From the IMG/VR virus record IMGVR_UViG_3300042465_000182, positions 1 through 23,894 of that record: 23,894 bases of DNA; one strand, 5' to 3'. Origin of the DNA: a virus. The stretch's first letter is position 1. Every line of letters starts with the position of its first letter. This document shows, piece by piece, positions 1-7,639 of the stretch. The position numbers were made by a program, and so were the translations under genes. The notes beneath the pieces were generated by a model, which was not told where the DNA came from, made no database searches, and worked only from the letters and a program-made list of their open reading frames with translations.

Positions 1-80
1 GTGTAGATTTTGCCGCCGACAAGAGGCAAGCCATCCGATCCGAAAATCTGTTGTTTGGGGGAGGGGGTTAAGCCAGCCAT
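1..80 (-). CDS. Tail fibre/tailspike-type protein, N-terminal fragment cut by the window edge
   Basis: Only the first 26 codons are visible; the rest lies beyond base 1. The start is ATG at 80-78, preceded by a GAGGT ribosome binding site at 91-87 with a 6-base spacer. The protein begins MAGLTPSPKQQIF and continues to GGKIYT. This opening (a 'PSPKQQ.F...G.PLVGGK.YT' pattern) is common at the N-terminus of phage tail fibres, tailspikes and other virion-attached proteins, where it precedes a collagen-like or beta-helical part. It begins 31 bases after the preceding ejection-protein gene, consistent with the end of a tail module. The pattern match is from memory of the family; the receptor-binding part cannot be seen, so the role is an inference. 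Confidence 0.65.
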   Translation of the reverse strand, partial: MAGLTPSPKQQIFGSDGLPLVGGKIY

Positions 81-111
81 TGGGTTACCTCAAGTTGTTT
101 TTTCATGGATA

Positions 112-1953
112 TTATGGAGCCATACTGTTTCTTGATCTAGATGGCGCCGCCAATTGATTTGGCTGTTTAAGTGATTCTTCAAGACGCTTGCTAGTTTGTC
201 GTCCACGTTCAAATTGTGCTGCTTGTTTTGCAAGCGGAAATCTAATTGCTTCAAGCCCCTCCAACCCTCTAACAACAGCGCCAGCGGTGTTTGGATAGTT
301 AACAGCACCAGGCTGCTTGACCAAAATATCTTTTAAAGCATCTCTTAAATCAACTATTTGATTGCGGCCTTGTTTACCAAACATATAGACTAATTTGTCG
401 TCATAGTCCAATTGTTTGACCATAGCGTTGAAATTCTTGTATGACATTTGATCACCTTTGGTGAGCAAATCTTTCAAGTGTTGAATGGTTTGGCCTTGCA
501 ATTCAGCATATGCCTGGCGGCCTTCTGGACCGGCTTTTTTCAGCAAACTGGTAACGGTTCGCATTTCTTCCAGGCTGCCATCCAATATGACATGCTTAAA
601 GATGTCCTCATAAGCCACTTGACGGTCTGCATAACCAGCTTTGGTGCCAAGCAATTTATCTACTCTGGACACATTTTCAAATTCTTTGGCCAGCTGTTTG
701 CGCTGCGCTCTAGCTGCACGGTACAGATCACCGCCAGCGTTGTCGGTGGCCTGGTCAATCAATTGTTTCAATTGCTTGGCATTTGCCGAGCCTTTGACTT
801 TGCCAACTTCTTGGTATACGTCTTCCAATGCGCGGATTGAAATTGTGCCCTTATTGCTTGGGTCATTCATTCTTAATGATTCAGCCACCGAGTCCAAAAT
901 TGGGTCCAGCTTTTGTCTCATTGTTGGTGTTTTTGTATTTATGAAATCAACAATGCTTTGGTATGGGACTTCTTGCAAAGTCTCACCGGCAGTGTCTGCA
1001 TCTGCATAAGCTTTCTTGTAAGCGTTGAATTTCTTTTCATACGCATTAACCACTGCTTTGTCAACAATTGTGCCAATTTTTCGCATTTGAGTCGGGTCTG
1101 CATACTCAGCGCCAGTTTGCTCGGTCATGCTTTCAAATTTTTGGGAAATGGCTTGTTTTTGTTGCTCTTTAAACCTAGCCATCTGTTTAATAAGTTCTTC
1201 TTTCTTGGCCTCACTAACACCAGAAATAGCGCCGCGCTCAATGTCGGATTCAAATTGTTGTTGAGCCAAAGACTTAGTGCGTTCACCAGCTGTAGCAGGC
1301 AGGTTCATTCTTTGCAGGCGCTCTTCTCGCATCAAGTCTTCGGCAGTAGTTGCAGCACCCATGCCTTGCATAGTTGGTTGTTGGCGGGTGAAAGTGCTTG
1401 TCAACATGTTTTTAGCAGGCGCAACGGCCTGCCTGACTACAGGGCTTAGTTGGTTGATTGCAGCAGGCGTAAGGGTGCTTAAAGCCGTGCCAGCACTGGT
1501 CAACGGTGTGGGCGGAACAGCTCCCAAAAAATCGCCAATTGCTTTGGTAATTTGTGGACCTGTCTCTGTGCGTGGTTGGTAAAACTGTTGGCTAGTTGCT
1601 TGGGCGGCTTTTTGTCCCATTTCCTTGCCCTGTGGTGTTCCATACCCACCGTAAGCCTCACCAAACATACCGGCAATTGGTGTTGCAATTGCACTGGCTA
1701 CATTACCAGCAATGATTGCTGGAGTCTCCACAAGACCCATGATCCGGTCACGCAAGGACACTTCAGCTTTGGGTAAAGTTGTAGTTTTTTCGGCGCCAGG
1801 TATATCAGCACCAACAAGGCCAACTTGTTTAAAAAAATCAGGCTTTGAAATTTTGTCTGCATAGAATTTTTTATGCAAAGCATCAGCCAATACAACATCT
1901 GGAACACTGTTGTATTCGGGGTTTTTTTGACGAAACTCAATAAGTGTTGCCAT
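112..1953 (-). CDS. Large virion ejection/internal protein (P22 gp16-like position)
   Basis: The 613-residue protein is probably carried in the virion and injected with the DNA. The N-terminus (about residues 1-50) has a 'F R.K.PEYN.V.D..LA.ALHKKFYAD' pattern that I know from many phage ejection and polyvalent virion proteins. A hydrophobic, small-residue-rich segment follows at about 70-100 (ETPAIIAGNVASAIATPIAG), which may insert into membrane. The rest is Ala/Gln/Lys-rich and largely helical, with likely coiled coils at about 200-300 and 360-430. It is the third of three consecutive ejection-type genes, matching the gp7-gp20-gp16 block of P22 in position but without recognisable sequence identity to gp16. 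The start follows the upstream stop by 9 bases, with AGGCGG as a plausible ribosome binding site. No transglycosylase motif is obvious. Confidence 0.65.
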   Translation of the reverse strand: MATLIEFRQKNPEYNSVPDVVLADALHKKFYADKISKPDFFKQVGLVGADIPGAEKTTTLPKAEVSLRDRIMGLVETPAIIAGNVASAIATPIAGMFGEAYGGYGTPQGKEMGQKAAQATSQQFYQPRTETGPQITKAIGDFLGAVPPTPLTSAGTALSTLTPAAINQLSPVVRQAVAPAKNMLTSTFTRQQPTMQGMGAATTAEDLMREERLQRMNLPATAGERTKSLAQQQFESDIERGAISGVSEAKKEELIKQMARFKEQQKQAISQKFESMTEQTGAEYADPTQMRKIGTIVDKAVVNAYEKKFNAYKKAYADADTAGETLQEVPYQSIVDFINTKTPTMRQKLDPILDSVAESLRMNDPSNKGTISIRALEDVYQEVGKVKGSANAKQLKQLIDQATDNAGGDLYRAARAQRKQLAKEFENVSRVDKLLGTKAGYADRQVAYEDIFKHVILDGSLEEMRTVTSLLKKAGPEGRQAYAELQGQTIQHLKDLLTKGDQMSYKNFNAMVKQLDYDDKLVYMFGKQGRNQIVDLRDALKDILVKQPGAVNYPNTAGAVVRGLEGLEAIRFPLAKQAAQFERGRQTSKRLEESLKQPNQLAAPSRSRNSMAP

Positions 1954-1962
1954 TTCAACCGC

Positions 1963-3654
1963 CTATTTATCTGTAAACAAACCCAAAGGATCAAATGAGT
2001 TTGTACCTGATTCACCAGGCACCAAACTTTGAATTGATTTTGCTCCTGGTCCAGCTTGAATTTCCATTGCTTTAATTGCCAATTCACGGGCTTTTTGTTT
2101 TTGTTTAATGACAGTAGCGTTTTCGCCTGGTTTGGGAAAATACAATTTTTCTGCTGTTATAAATTCCCCTGGTGAAATTGCTGCGCCTGATTCTTTTCGC
2201 AAAACTGCTGTGATAAAGTTAATACGTCCATTTACTACTTGTTGTTGTTCTGGACTCATGCCGCCCAAAATACCTGGCAACACATTAAAAATATCGTCTG
2301 TTGCTGCAGTGAATTTGTCACCAATAAAAGGAACAAGACCAACCACACCGCCAACCGTTCCTCTAATAACTCCAGTGCCTGTTTCTCCTTTGTTTTCAAG
2401 GTCTTTAAGCAAAGCATGAGAATCTTTCATTCTCATACCAAACGCGGTTGCATTACCTTGTGTTTCAGTCAATCCAGAAGATTTACCTTTTAATGCCTCG
2501 CCGCGAGGCTGAATGATTGGTGATGTAGTTACAGCAGCACCAGGCTTGTTTGCATTAGCAGGCGCTGGTGCGGCACCGCCAACAAATGGCGCATTAGCTG
2601 GTGGTGGAGTTTGACTAAGGGTAACTGGAAAAGCTTGCAGGGTTCGATTGTTGACGCCAACAATTGAACCGTCCTCGGCCTGTTGAATTGTGTAGCCAGG
2701 ATTGGCTTTTTCCCATGCAAATTTTTGCCGGTCAAAATTCAATCGGTCTTTGGCAAGCTGTTCTGACGATCCAAGATTAGCAATTGCTTTGTCATACAGT
2801 GGTCGATTAGGATGGTTTGGTGGCAATGCGTCACGCTCTGCAGTTAATCTCTTGATGTCGGTTGGCGTAATGTCCTGTTGTGAAGTAAATATATTTTCAC
2901 CGGCGCCAGTTACCAAATTTCTACCGACAACGTAAGGTTTACTAAGTGTTTCATATTGCTTATTGAGCAACTCAATTTGCTGTTTTGCTCTGGCGCTGTA
3001 TGGGTACCGTGTTTGCAAGTCTCTAATTTCTTCAAGTATTTGACTTGCTTTAGATGGCGCAGCAAGCGCGTTGGTTGGCGCGGGAGCCGCAGCAGATGCA
3101 GCCGCAGGCGCAAGCGCGTTGGTTCGCGTTTGGGTTTGTTGCTTAAGCCAATCTTTATAGGGTAATTCAGTTGTTTTGTCTTGTGTCCAGGCTTTGTAAG
3201 TCTCATCGTTCATCTCTGGAAAAGCCTGAGCGCCAGCAGCCGCAGGCAAAGTAGTAGCCTGCAAAGGTTGCGGTGCGGTGCGGTTTGCAAACGATTTGTC
3301 TTGCTGATACGCCAAAACTTTTTCGTTTGCTTCAAACAAACTTTGGCCCGCTGCTCGGACTTTTGCGTTTGGATGCCGCAGCATTTGCATAGCCGCATCC
3401 ATAGGGTCGTCAGTAGGTGCGCCGTTTTCTTTGGCTTTGGCCATAACTTGGGCTACAAAGTCTTGTGCTTCTTGCGCTTCTCGCAATGACGTCCGAACTT
3501 GACCCAACTGCGCTTGCGCCAATTCATTTTGAGTACCCGCAGCTCTTCTTTGATCTTGAGCAGCCAAAATGTTTTGCACTTGCCCATACTGAGCCAACGG
3601 GTCAGCTATTTGAAGTGGCTGAACACCAAGGGAAATTCTAGGATCAATAGGCAT
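1963..3654 (-). CDS. Virion ejection protein (P22 gp20-like position)
   Basis: The 563-residue protein is probably an internal virion protein delivered with the genome. It opens MPIDPRISLGVQPLQI followed by a Gln/Ala-rich helical region (about 20-130), a start I associate with phage DNA-ejection proteins. The middle (about 130-220) is low-complexity Ala/Pro, with NALA repeated near 'TRTNALAPAAAS' and 'PTNALAAPSK', reflecting a short direct repeat in the DNA near 3060-3125. The C-terminal domain (about 394-540) appears conserved and contains a Gly/Val-rich stretch (GTVGGVVGLVPFIGDKF, about 439-455) that could be membrane-active. It lies between the gp7-like gene and the 613-residue gene, with an AAGGA ribosome binding site upstream of the ATG at 3654. 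The exact role is inferred from position. Confidence 0.65.
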   Translation of the reverse strand: MPIDPRISLGVQPLQIADPLAQYGQVQNILAAQDQRRAAGTQNELAQAQLGQVRTSLREAQEAQDFVAQVMAKAKENGAPTDDPMDAAMQMLRHPNAKVRAAGQSLFEANEKVLAYQQDKSFANRTAPQPLQATTLPAAAGAQAFPEMNDETYKAWTQDKTTELPYKDWLKQQTQTRTNALAPAAASAAAPAPTNALAAPSKASQILEEIRDLQTRYPYSARAKQQIELLNKQYETLSKPYVVGRNLVTGAGENIFTSQQDITPTDIKRLTAERDALPPNHPNRPLYDKAIANLGSSEQLAKDRLNFDRQKFAWEKANPGYTIQQAEDGSIVGVNNRTLQAFPVTLSQTPPPANAPFVGGAAPAPANANKPGAAVTTSPIIQPRGEALKGKSSGLTETQGNATAFGMRMKDSHALLKDLENKGETGTGVIRGTVGGVVGLVPFIGDKFTAATDDIFNVLPGILGGMSPEQQQVVNGRINFITAVLRKESGAAISPGEFITAEKLYFPKPGENATVIKQKQKARELAIKAMEIQAGPGAKSIQSLVPGESGTNSFDPLGLFTDK

Positions 3655-3664
3655 GTTTTATTCC

Positions 3665-4396
3665 TTAGCCGATAGGATTGTTAACTACCAGCGGTCTATT
3701 TTGCAACGCGTTTATCATGTTTTGACCTTGGCTGTAGTTTAAATACGTACCTAAACCACCCGTCAAAGCGTTTGCCGTGCCAACGTACCCAGACGCCCGT
3801 GCGGCTGCGCCGCTGCCCATGAGATTGCCAACATTTGTCGACATATTCCCCGCAATATTTGCAGAACTTCCAGCGTAATTTTGACCAGAGGCACCGAGTT
3901 GTTGACTTGTAGTTTGGCCCATGCCTGTGAGCGACTGTAAAGGTCTTAAACGAGCGTCACGCTCGGCCTGATAGCGGTTGAATGCGTTGGTGTATTCTTG
4001 CGAGCCAAACTCTTGGCCAAACCGTTGTAGCGCCTTGCCAGTACCGCCAGACAGCAAGCCACCACGGGCCGCAGCAGATCGCTCCAAGGCTTTCTGGCCT
4101 TCGCCTAATCGAAATGCGTAACCTGGATCAGCCTTGAACTGATCCATACCAAAATTTGTGTATCTGGATGCGTTAACAAGTTCCGGCAACGCATTAACGC
4201 CAACGTCGTAAAAAGGCTTTTGCCTAGCCACGTCGCTTTCGTACATACGCTCTTGAAGAGCTAATTGCTCTTGAGAAGTTTGGCGTTCAAGTTGTGCAGC
4301 GCGATCCATTGCGCCAGCTTGTTCTCTTCCCGCTTTATTTGCTGAGTACGCACCTACGGCTGCGCTACCTACAACTGCTGTTGCTACCCATGTCAT
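3665..4396 (-). CDS. DNA transfer/ejection protein (P22 gp7-like)
   Basis: The 243-residue protein is probably one of the virion proteins ejected to form a conduit for DNA. It begins MTWVATAVVGSAAVGAYSAN, a hydrophobic Gly/Ala segment, followed by a Gln-rich helix (about 25-55). A conserved-looking block 'FKADPGYAFRLGEGQ..LERSAAARGGLLSGG..KALQRFGQEF.SQEY.NAFNRYQ' spans about 87-145. I recognise this block as typical of phage DNA transfer proteins. The C-terminal third is Gly/Ser/Asn-rich. I chose ATG at 4396 instead of the longer ORF start at 4444, because a strong AAGGAG site lies 6 bases upstream and the longer form would overlap the cupin gene by 47 bases. Confidence 0.75.
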   Translation of the reverse strand: MTWVATAVVGSAAVGAYSANKAGREQAGAMDRAAQLERQTSQEQLALQERMYESDVARQKPFYDVGVNALPELVNASRYTNFGMDQFKADPGYAFRLGEGQKALERSAAARGGLLSGGTGKALQRFGQEFGSQEYTNAFNRYQAERDARLRPLQSLTGMGQTTSQQLGASGQNYAGSSANIAGNMSTNVGNLMGSGAAARASGYVGTANALTGGLGTYLNYSQGQNMINALQNRPLVVNNPIG

Positions 4397-4397
4397 A

Positions 4398-4898
4398 TCA
4401 AACTCCTTGCGCCGGTATTTGCGGCAATGCTTCAACAGATGCAATCAATCCCAAATCGTCGTACGACGGGGCGATAACTTCATGTTCAATTTTATCTAGC
4501 TCAGTTTCAGACTCAAATTCAGTCAAATGGACAGTTGTCCATATTGTGTCTTCTAACGCACGAACCACACGTTTCAAGCCAACCTCTGAGATAAACGTGC
4601 AAGGTGCTTTTAAATGCTTTTCGCCAAACTCGGTGTATACGATAACTTCACCTTGCGTGATGAAATTGAGGTGCTGGTGCCGGTGTATTTTTCCGATTAC
4701 TATTGACCCTTTAGGGAGCTTTATCTCTCTGGCGTAAGTGCAACACCCATACTTTTCGTCTTTAGGTGAAAAATAATGCTTCAACGTGCATTCTTCAGCA
4801 ATAGATTCCACTTCGCCATTGGCAATCATGGCGTCTAATCCGGCTTGAACAGTCAAGACGTTTTGACGAAATTTAACCTTATCAATTACATCGTTCAC
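4398..4898 (-). CDS. Cupin-fold protein in the tail module, GTG start
   Basis: The 166-residue protein has a likely single cupin beta-barrel at about 55-125. The sequence IGKIHRHQHLNFITQGEVIV resembles cupin motif 1 (two or three His followed by a Gly-Glu), and 'YGCCTYAREIKLPKGS' precedes it as the expected strand. A clear second motif is weaker: 'TTVHLTEFESETEL' offers one His. The start codon is GTG (4898-4896), sharing GTGA with the stop of the upstream gene; GGAAGGGAAG just upstream is a good ribosome binding site. Cupins bind a metal or small ligand and range from enzymes to carbohydrate-binding or structural modules. Its place between beta-rich virion genes and ejection genes suggests a virion or tail role, but a metabolic enzyme is not excluded. 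Confidence 0.65.
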   Translation of the reverse strand: MNDVIDKVKFRQNVLTVQAGLDAMIANGEVESIAEECTLKHYFSPKDEKYGCCTYAREIKLPKGSIVIGKIHRHQHLNFITQGEVIVYTEFGEKHLKAPCTFISEVGLKRVVRALEDTIWTTVHLTEFESETELDKIEHEVIAPSYDDLGLIASVEALPQIPAQGV

Positions 4899-5230
4899 GA
4901 GACTTCCCTTCCGCTGACGCGCATGTTGATGGCACTGGCTGTACCTGCGATTGTGGAGATAAAACCCCCAGAAGGCAATATCTGGCCAACAAGTTCAGGA
5001 AAGATATAAGTCTCAGACGCGGCCAAGGTGCGTTGCTTGACGATCAAGTTGTCGTTGCTGGCGGTGCCCGTGGCGGTGACCAGGTTGACGCTGATGGTGA
5101 CTGACGAACCGCTGTAGTTGGTCGCTGTGAATTTGTCGATGATCGTGGTCACGCCATTGGCAATATATTGCGTTGTCTGCGTTGCCTCAACGGTTTTGGC
5201 TGGAACTAAATTTTTGGCGGTTACAGTCAT
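4895..5230 (-). CDS. Small beta-rich virion-associated protein
   Basis: The 111-residue protein is Thr/Ser/Val-rich, with alternating polar and hydrophobic residues throughout (for example VTISVNLVTATG, IVKQRTLAASETYIF), indicating an all-beta sandwich. No signal peptide or membrane segment is seen. I recognise it as a type of small protein often encoded beside phage tail-fibre genes, but I cannot name a family. The start ATG at 5230 has AAGGTG upstream with a 5-base spacer. It is coupled to the cupin gene by a GTGA overlap. A decoration or fibre-tip role is an inference from composition and neighbours. Confidence 0.6.
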   Translation of the reverse strand: MTVTAKNLVPAKTVEATQTTQYIANGVTTIIDKFTATNYSGSSVTISVNLVTATGTASNDNLIVKQRTLAASETYIFPELVGQILPSGGFISTIAGTASAINMRVSGREVS

Positions 5231-5241
5231 TGAAGCACCTT

Positions 5242-5922
5242 TTACAAAACAACCCAGCGGGAACCTGACGCAATTGTCACAGTCTGACCGCTAGCAATGG
5301 TGATCGGCCCAGCCGACATGCCTGAATTTCCAGTGGCTATAGTGTAACTCGTTGAAACGGTTTTGCTGTTGACGTAAATTCCGTTGCCAGCATTAAATTG
5401 CTGGGACAAGAATTCGCCCGTAGACGGCTTGTACAGCAACTTGGCATTGCTGATGTACGCCACCGTAAAACTGCCAGAAGTTGCGTTAGCGAATACAGGG
5501 TAGACATTGGTGGCCGTAGCAGTGTCGTTGGTAATCGTTGCGCCGCTGCCGCCACCTGAAGTTTGTTTTAAACTTCCAGTGTTATCGTACGCGCCATCAG
5601 TTGTCCATGTGTCGCCGACTTGCAAAGTAACATTAACAATTACCCTTGTGCTTGCGGTATTTAGATAGCCAACAGTTATAGTTACTGCGGCAGTGTCGTT
5701 GTTTTCGACAGTGATTGTGTTTATTATTCTTCTGGTAGATGCGGCGGGGGCGGCGACCACGGTCACTGGCGTAGTCCCGTTTAAAACGCCATCGTTTGCG
5801 CCTTCGGTAAAAGAAGTGCCGTTGTTATCTGCGTAGGCTGCGGTAAAACTTGGGTTTGTCGTTGCAGCAGCACCCGACATAACTATCGTTATGGATTTTG
5901 ATGTTGTATCTAAAACTATCAT
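5242..5922 (-). CDS. Beta-rich tail fibre-like protein
   Basis: The 226-residue protein begins MIVLDTTSKSITIVMSG. It is Thr/Ser/Ala/Val-rich and predicted all-beta, with no cysteine. The first half (about 1-110) reads as one beta-sandwich domain. The second half contains 'AKLLYKPSTGEFLSQQF', and the C-terminus repeats TIASG before ending SGSRWVVL. Such an ending occurs in phage fibre and virion proteins. I chose ATG at 5922 because GAGG lies 5 bases upstream and the start falls 7 bases after the previous stop; the longer ORF start at 5979 would overlap the fibre gene by 50 bases. Whether it is a separate fibre, a fibre tip or a decoration protein cannot be told. Confidence 0.6.
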   Translation of the reverse strand: MIVLDTTSKSITIVMSGAAATTNPSFTAAYADNNGTSFTEGANDGVLNGTTPVTVVAAPAASTRRIINTITVENNDTAAVTITVGYLNTASTRVIVNVTLQVGDTWTTDGAYDNTGSLKQTSGGGSGATITNDTATATNVYPVFANATSGSFTVAYISNAKLLYKPSTGEFLSQQFNAGNGIYVNSKTVSTSYTIATGNSGMSAGPITIASGQTVTIASGSRWVVL

Positions 5923-5929
5923 AGTTTCC

Positions 5930-7639
5930 TCATTGTAAGAACCACGCAAAAGCATAGGCATTGGTAGTTGAAGACGCAACAGAAGCCCAAGATGTATTTG
6001 TTCCGTCAGTAGTTAGATACTTGCCTGAATTAGTTGCTTGACTTGGAGCCAGTGCATTGAAAGCTGCGTTAGCCGTTGTTTCGCCAGTGCCACCGTTAAG
6101 GATAGGCAACGCCGTTCCTGAGTAGGTGATGGCCAAGGTGCCCGAGCTGGTGATTGGCGAACCGCTGACCGACAAGAATGACGGCACAGTCGCAGCCACC
6201 GAAGTAACCGTGCCACCAGGATTGCTGGAGTTAATCGTCTGGTTTGGCCAACTGCCAGTGATGCTGACGTTGGTGCCTGCAACCAGCGCCGGTGTGGCCG
6301 TGCCTGTACCGCCGTTGGCCACGGCCACAATACCTGTGACGTTGGACGCGGTGCCGGTGGTATTTTGGTTAAAGGTTGGCCAAGTGAACGTGCCAATACT
6401 AAAGTCCCCCGATTGCGGAACACCAAGGATCGGCGTCACCAAAGTAGGAGAAGTGGCAAACACCAGGGCGCCAGTGCCGGTTTCATCCGTCATTGCAGCC
6501 GCCAAATTGGCGCTAGACGGCGTGGCCAAGAAGGTTGCTACGCCCGTGGCCAAGCCCGTGATGGAGCCCACCGCAGGCGTGATCGTGGTGTTGGTAACCC
6601 CTGTGACTTGGCCTTGCGCGTTAGTGGTCAATACCGGCGTTTGTGTGGCCGAACCGTAAGTGCCCGCCGTGCCAATATTTGTAATCGAAAACTGGTTGGT
6701 AATTAGGGATAACCCTGTACCAGCGGTGTATGTTTGCACCGCAGCAAATTCAATAAACACCAGCGCAGTGGTGCCGACCGTGATTGGCAGCGCGGTTTGT
6801 TGGACCCAAGATGTGTTGGCGTTGACCGTGCCAAACAGCACCAGCATCATGTCGCCTTGGTCGATTTGGTCTACGCCTGAACCGCTGGTGTCGTAATCGG
6901 TTGCGCGGGTCAAAATGTAGGGGTTGCTTGCATCCCCAACTTGGGTAACCGTATAGACGCCGTTGTTGGCCCCTGCGGCCTCATCTTTCACCAGCACCCG
7001 CTTGTTAAGGTCGCCAGGCGACACAAACGTGTAGCTGTCCACAACCAACGCGCCGTTGGCGTTGGCAGTCAAAGTTGCGCCTACGCCGCCGGTGCCGTTG
7101 TTGTAGGTATTGGCTGGCAACACTGCAGCTGTGGCATAGCTACATGCCGTATGAAAATTGACGTTGGTGGCAATGCTGTCAACGTAGGACTTGTTGGCAA
7201 TATCGTTGCTTGATGCAGGCGCGGTGGTGATCGTGCCGCTGGTCAGCGTGACTGATGTGATGTCGGTGTTGGCCCCTTTGAGCGCAAATGGTGCGCCGCC
7301 CGCTGACGTGGACCCTGTACCACCGCTGCCAATTGCCAAAGTGCCGCCAAGGGTAATGGTGCCCGTGGTGGTAATTGGACCACCGCTGGCGGTCAAGCCT
7401 GTGGTGCCGCCCGACACATTGACCGATGTCACCGTGCCTGACCCACCGCCCGCAGTTGCGGGCGTTGGTGGAGGCGCAAGTTGCAAGTCATCTAAAGATG
7501 TCTGGTTGTTGCCGCTGCCGGTTAAAGTGAACAGGTTCAGAAAAAACCGATACCACTCACGCGACATCAACCCCGTGCGAGGGTCGATAAACTCGACCCG
7601 CGACGAAGGTAGGTTCGTTATATTAAGGTTTTCAGGCAT
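5930..7639 (-). CDS. Tail fibre protein with internal repeats
   Basis: The 569-residue protein probably forms a trimeric fibre attached to the tail. The N-terminus (about 14-40, 'EFIDPRTGLMSREWYRFFLN') matches the virion-attachment opening of many podophage fibres. The remainder is Gly/Thr/Ser/Asn-rich with GGTG motifs. A block at about 66-110 (GTVTSV...GPITTTGTITLGG...GSGGTG) recurs at about 475-520 (GTVTSV...SPITSSGTLAITY...NGGTG), a clear internal duplication. Three GGTG motifs are followed by similar 'T.....A' stretches, a known fibre feature. The central part (about 140-310, with 'NKRVLVKDE..GANNGVYTV') resembles another fibre repeat type. The start ATG at 7639 overlaps the gp10-like gene by 8 bases. 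No lyase or hydrolase motif was recognised. Confidence 0.75.
   Translation of the reverse strand: MPENLNITNLPSSRVEFIDPRTGLMSREWYRFFLNLFTLTGSGNNQTSLDDLQLAPPPTPATAGGGSGTVTSVNVSGGTTGLTASGGPITTTGTITLGGTLAIGSGGTGSTSAGGAPFALKGANTDITSVTLTSGTITTAPASSNDIANKSYVDSIATNVNFHTACSYATAAVLPANTYNNGTGGVGATLTANANGALVVDSYTFVSPGDLNKRVLVKDEAAGANNGVYTVTQVGDASNPYILTRATDYDTSGSGVDQIDQGDMMLVLFGTVNANTSWVQQTALPITVGTTALVFIEFAAVQTYTAGTGLSLITNQFSITNIGTAGTYGSATQTPVLTTNAQGQVTGVTNTTITPAVGSITGLATGVATFLATPSSANLAAAMTDETGTGALVFATSPTLVTPILGVPQSGDFSIGTFTWPTFNQNTTGTASNVTGIVAVANGGTGTATPALVAGTNVSITGSWPNQTINSSNPGGTVTSVAATVPSFLSVSGSPITSSGTLAITYSGTALPILNGGTGETTANAAFNALAPSQATNSGKYLTTDGTNTSWASVASSTTNAYAFAWFLQ

Noticed and set aside
4397-4444. 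Longer start for the gp7-like protein
   Set aside because: It overlaps the cupin gene, and the inner ATG at 4396 has an AAGGAG site and a typical hydrophobic start.
5923-5979. Longer start for the 226-residue fibre-like protein
   Set aside because: It lies inside the preceding fibre gene; ATG 5922 has GAGG at good spacing.
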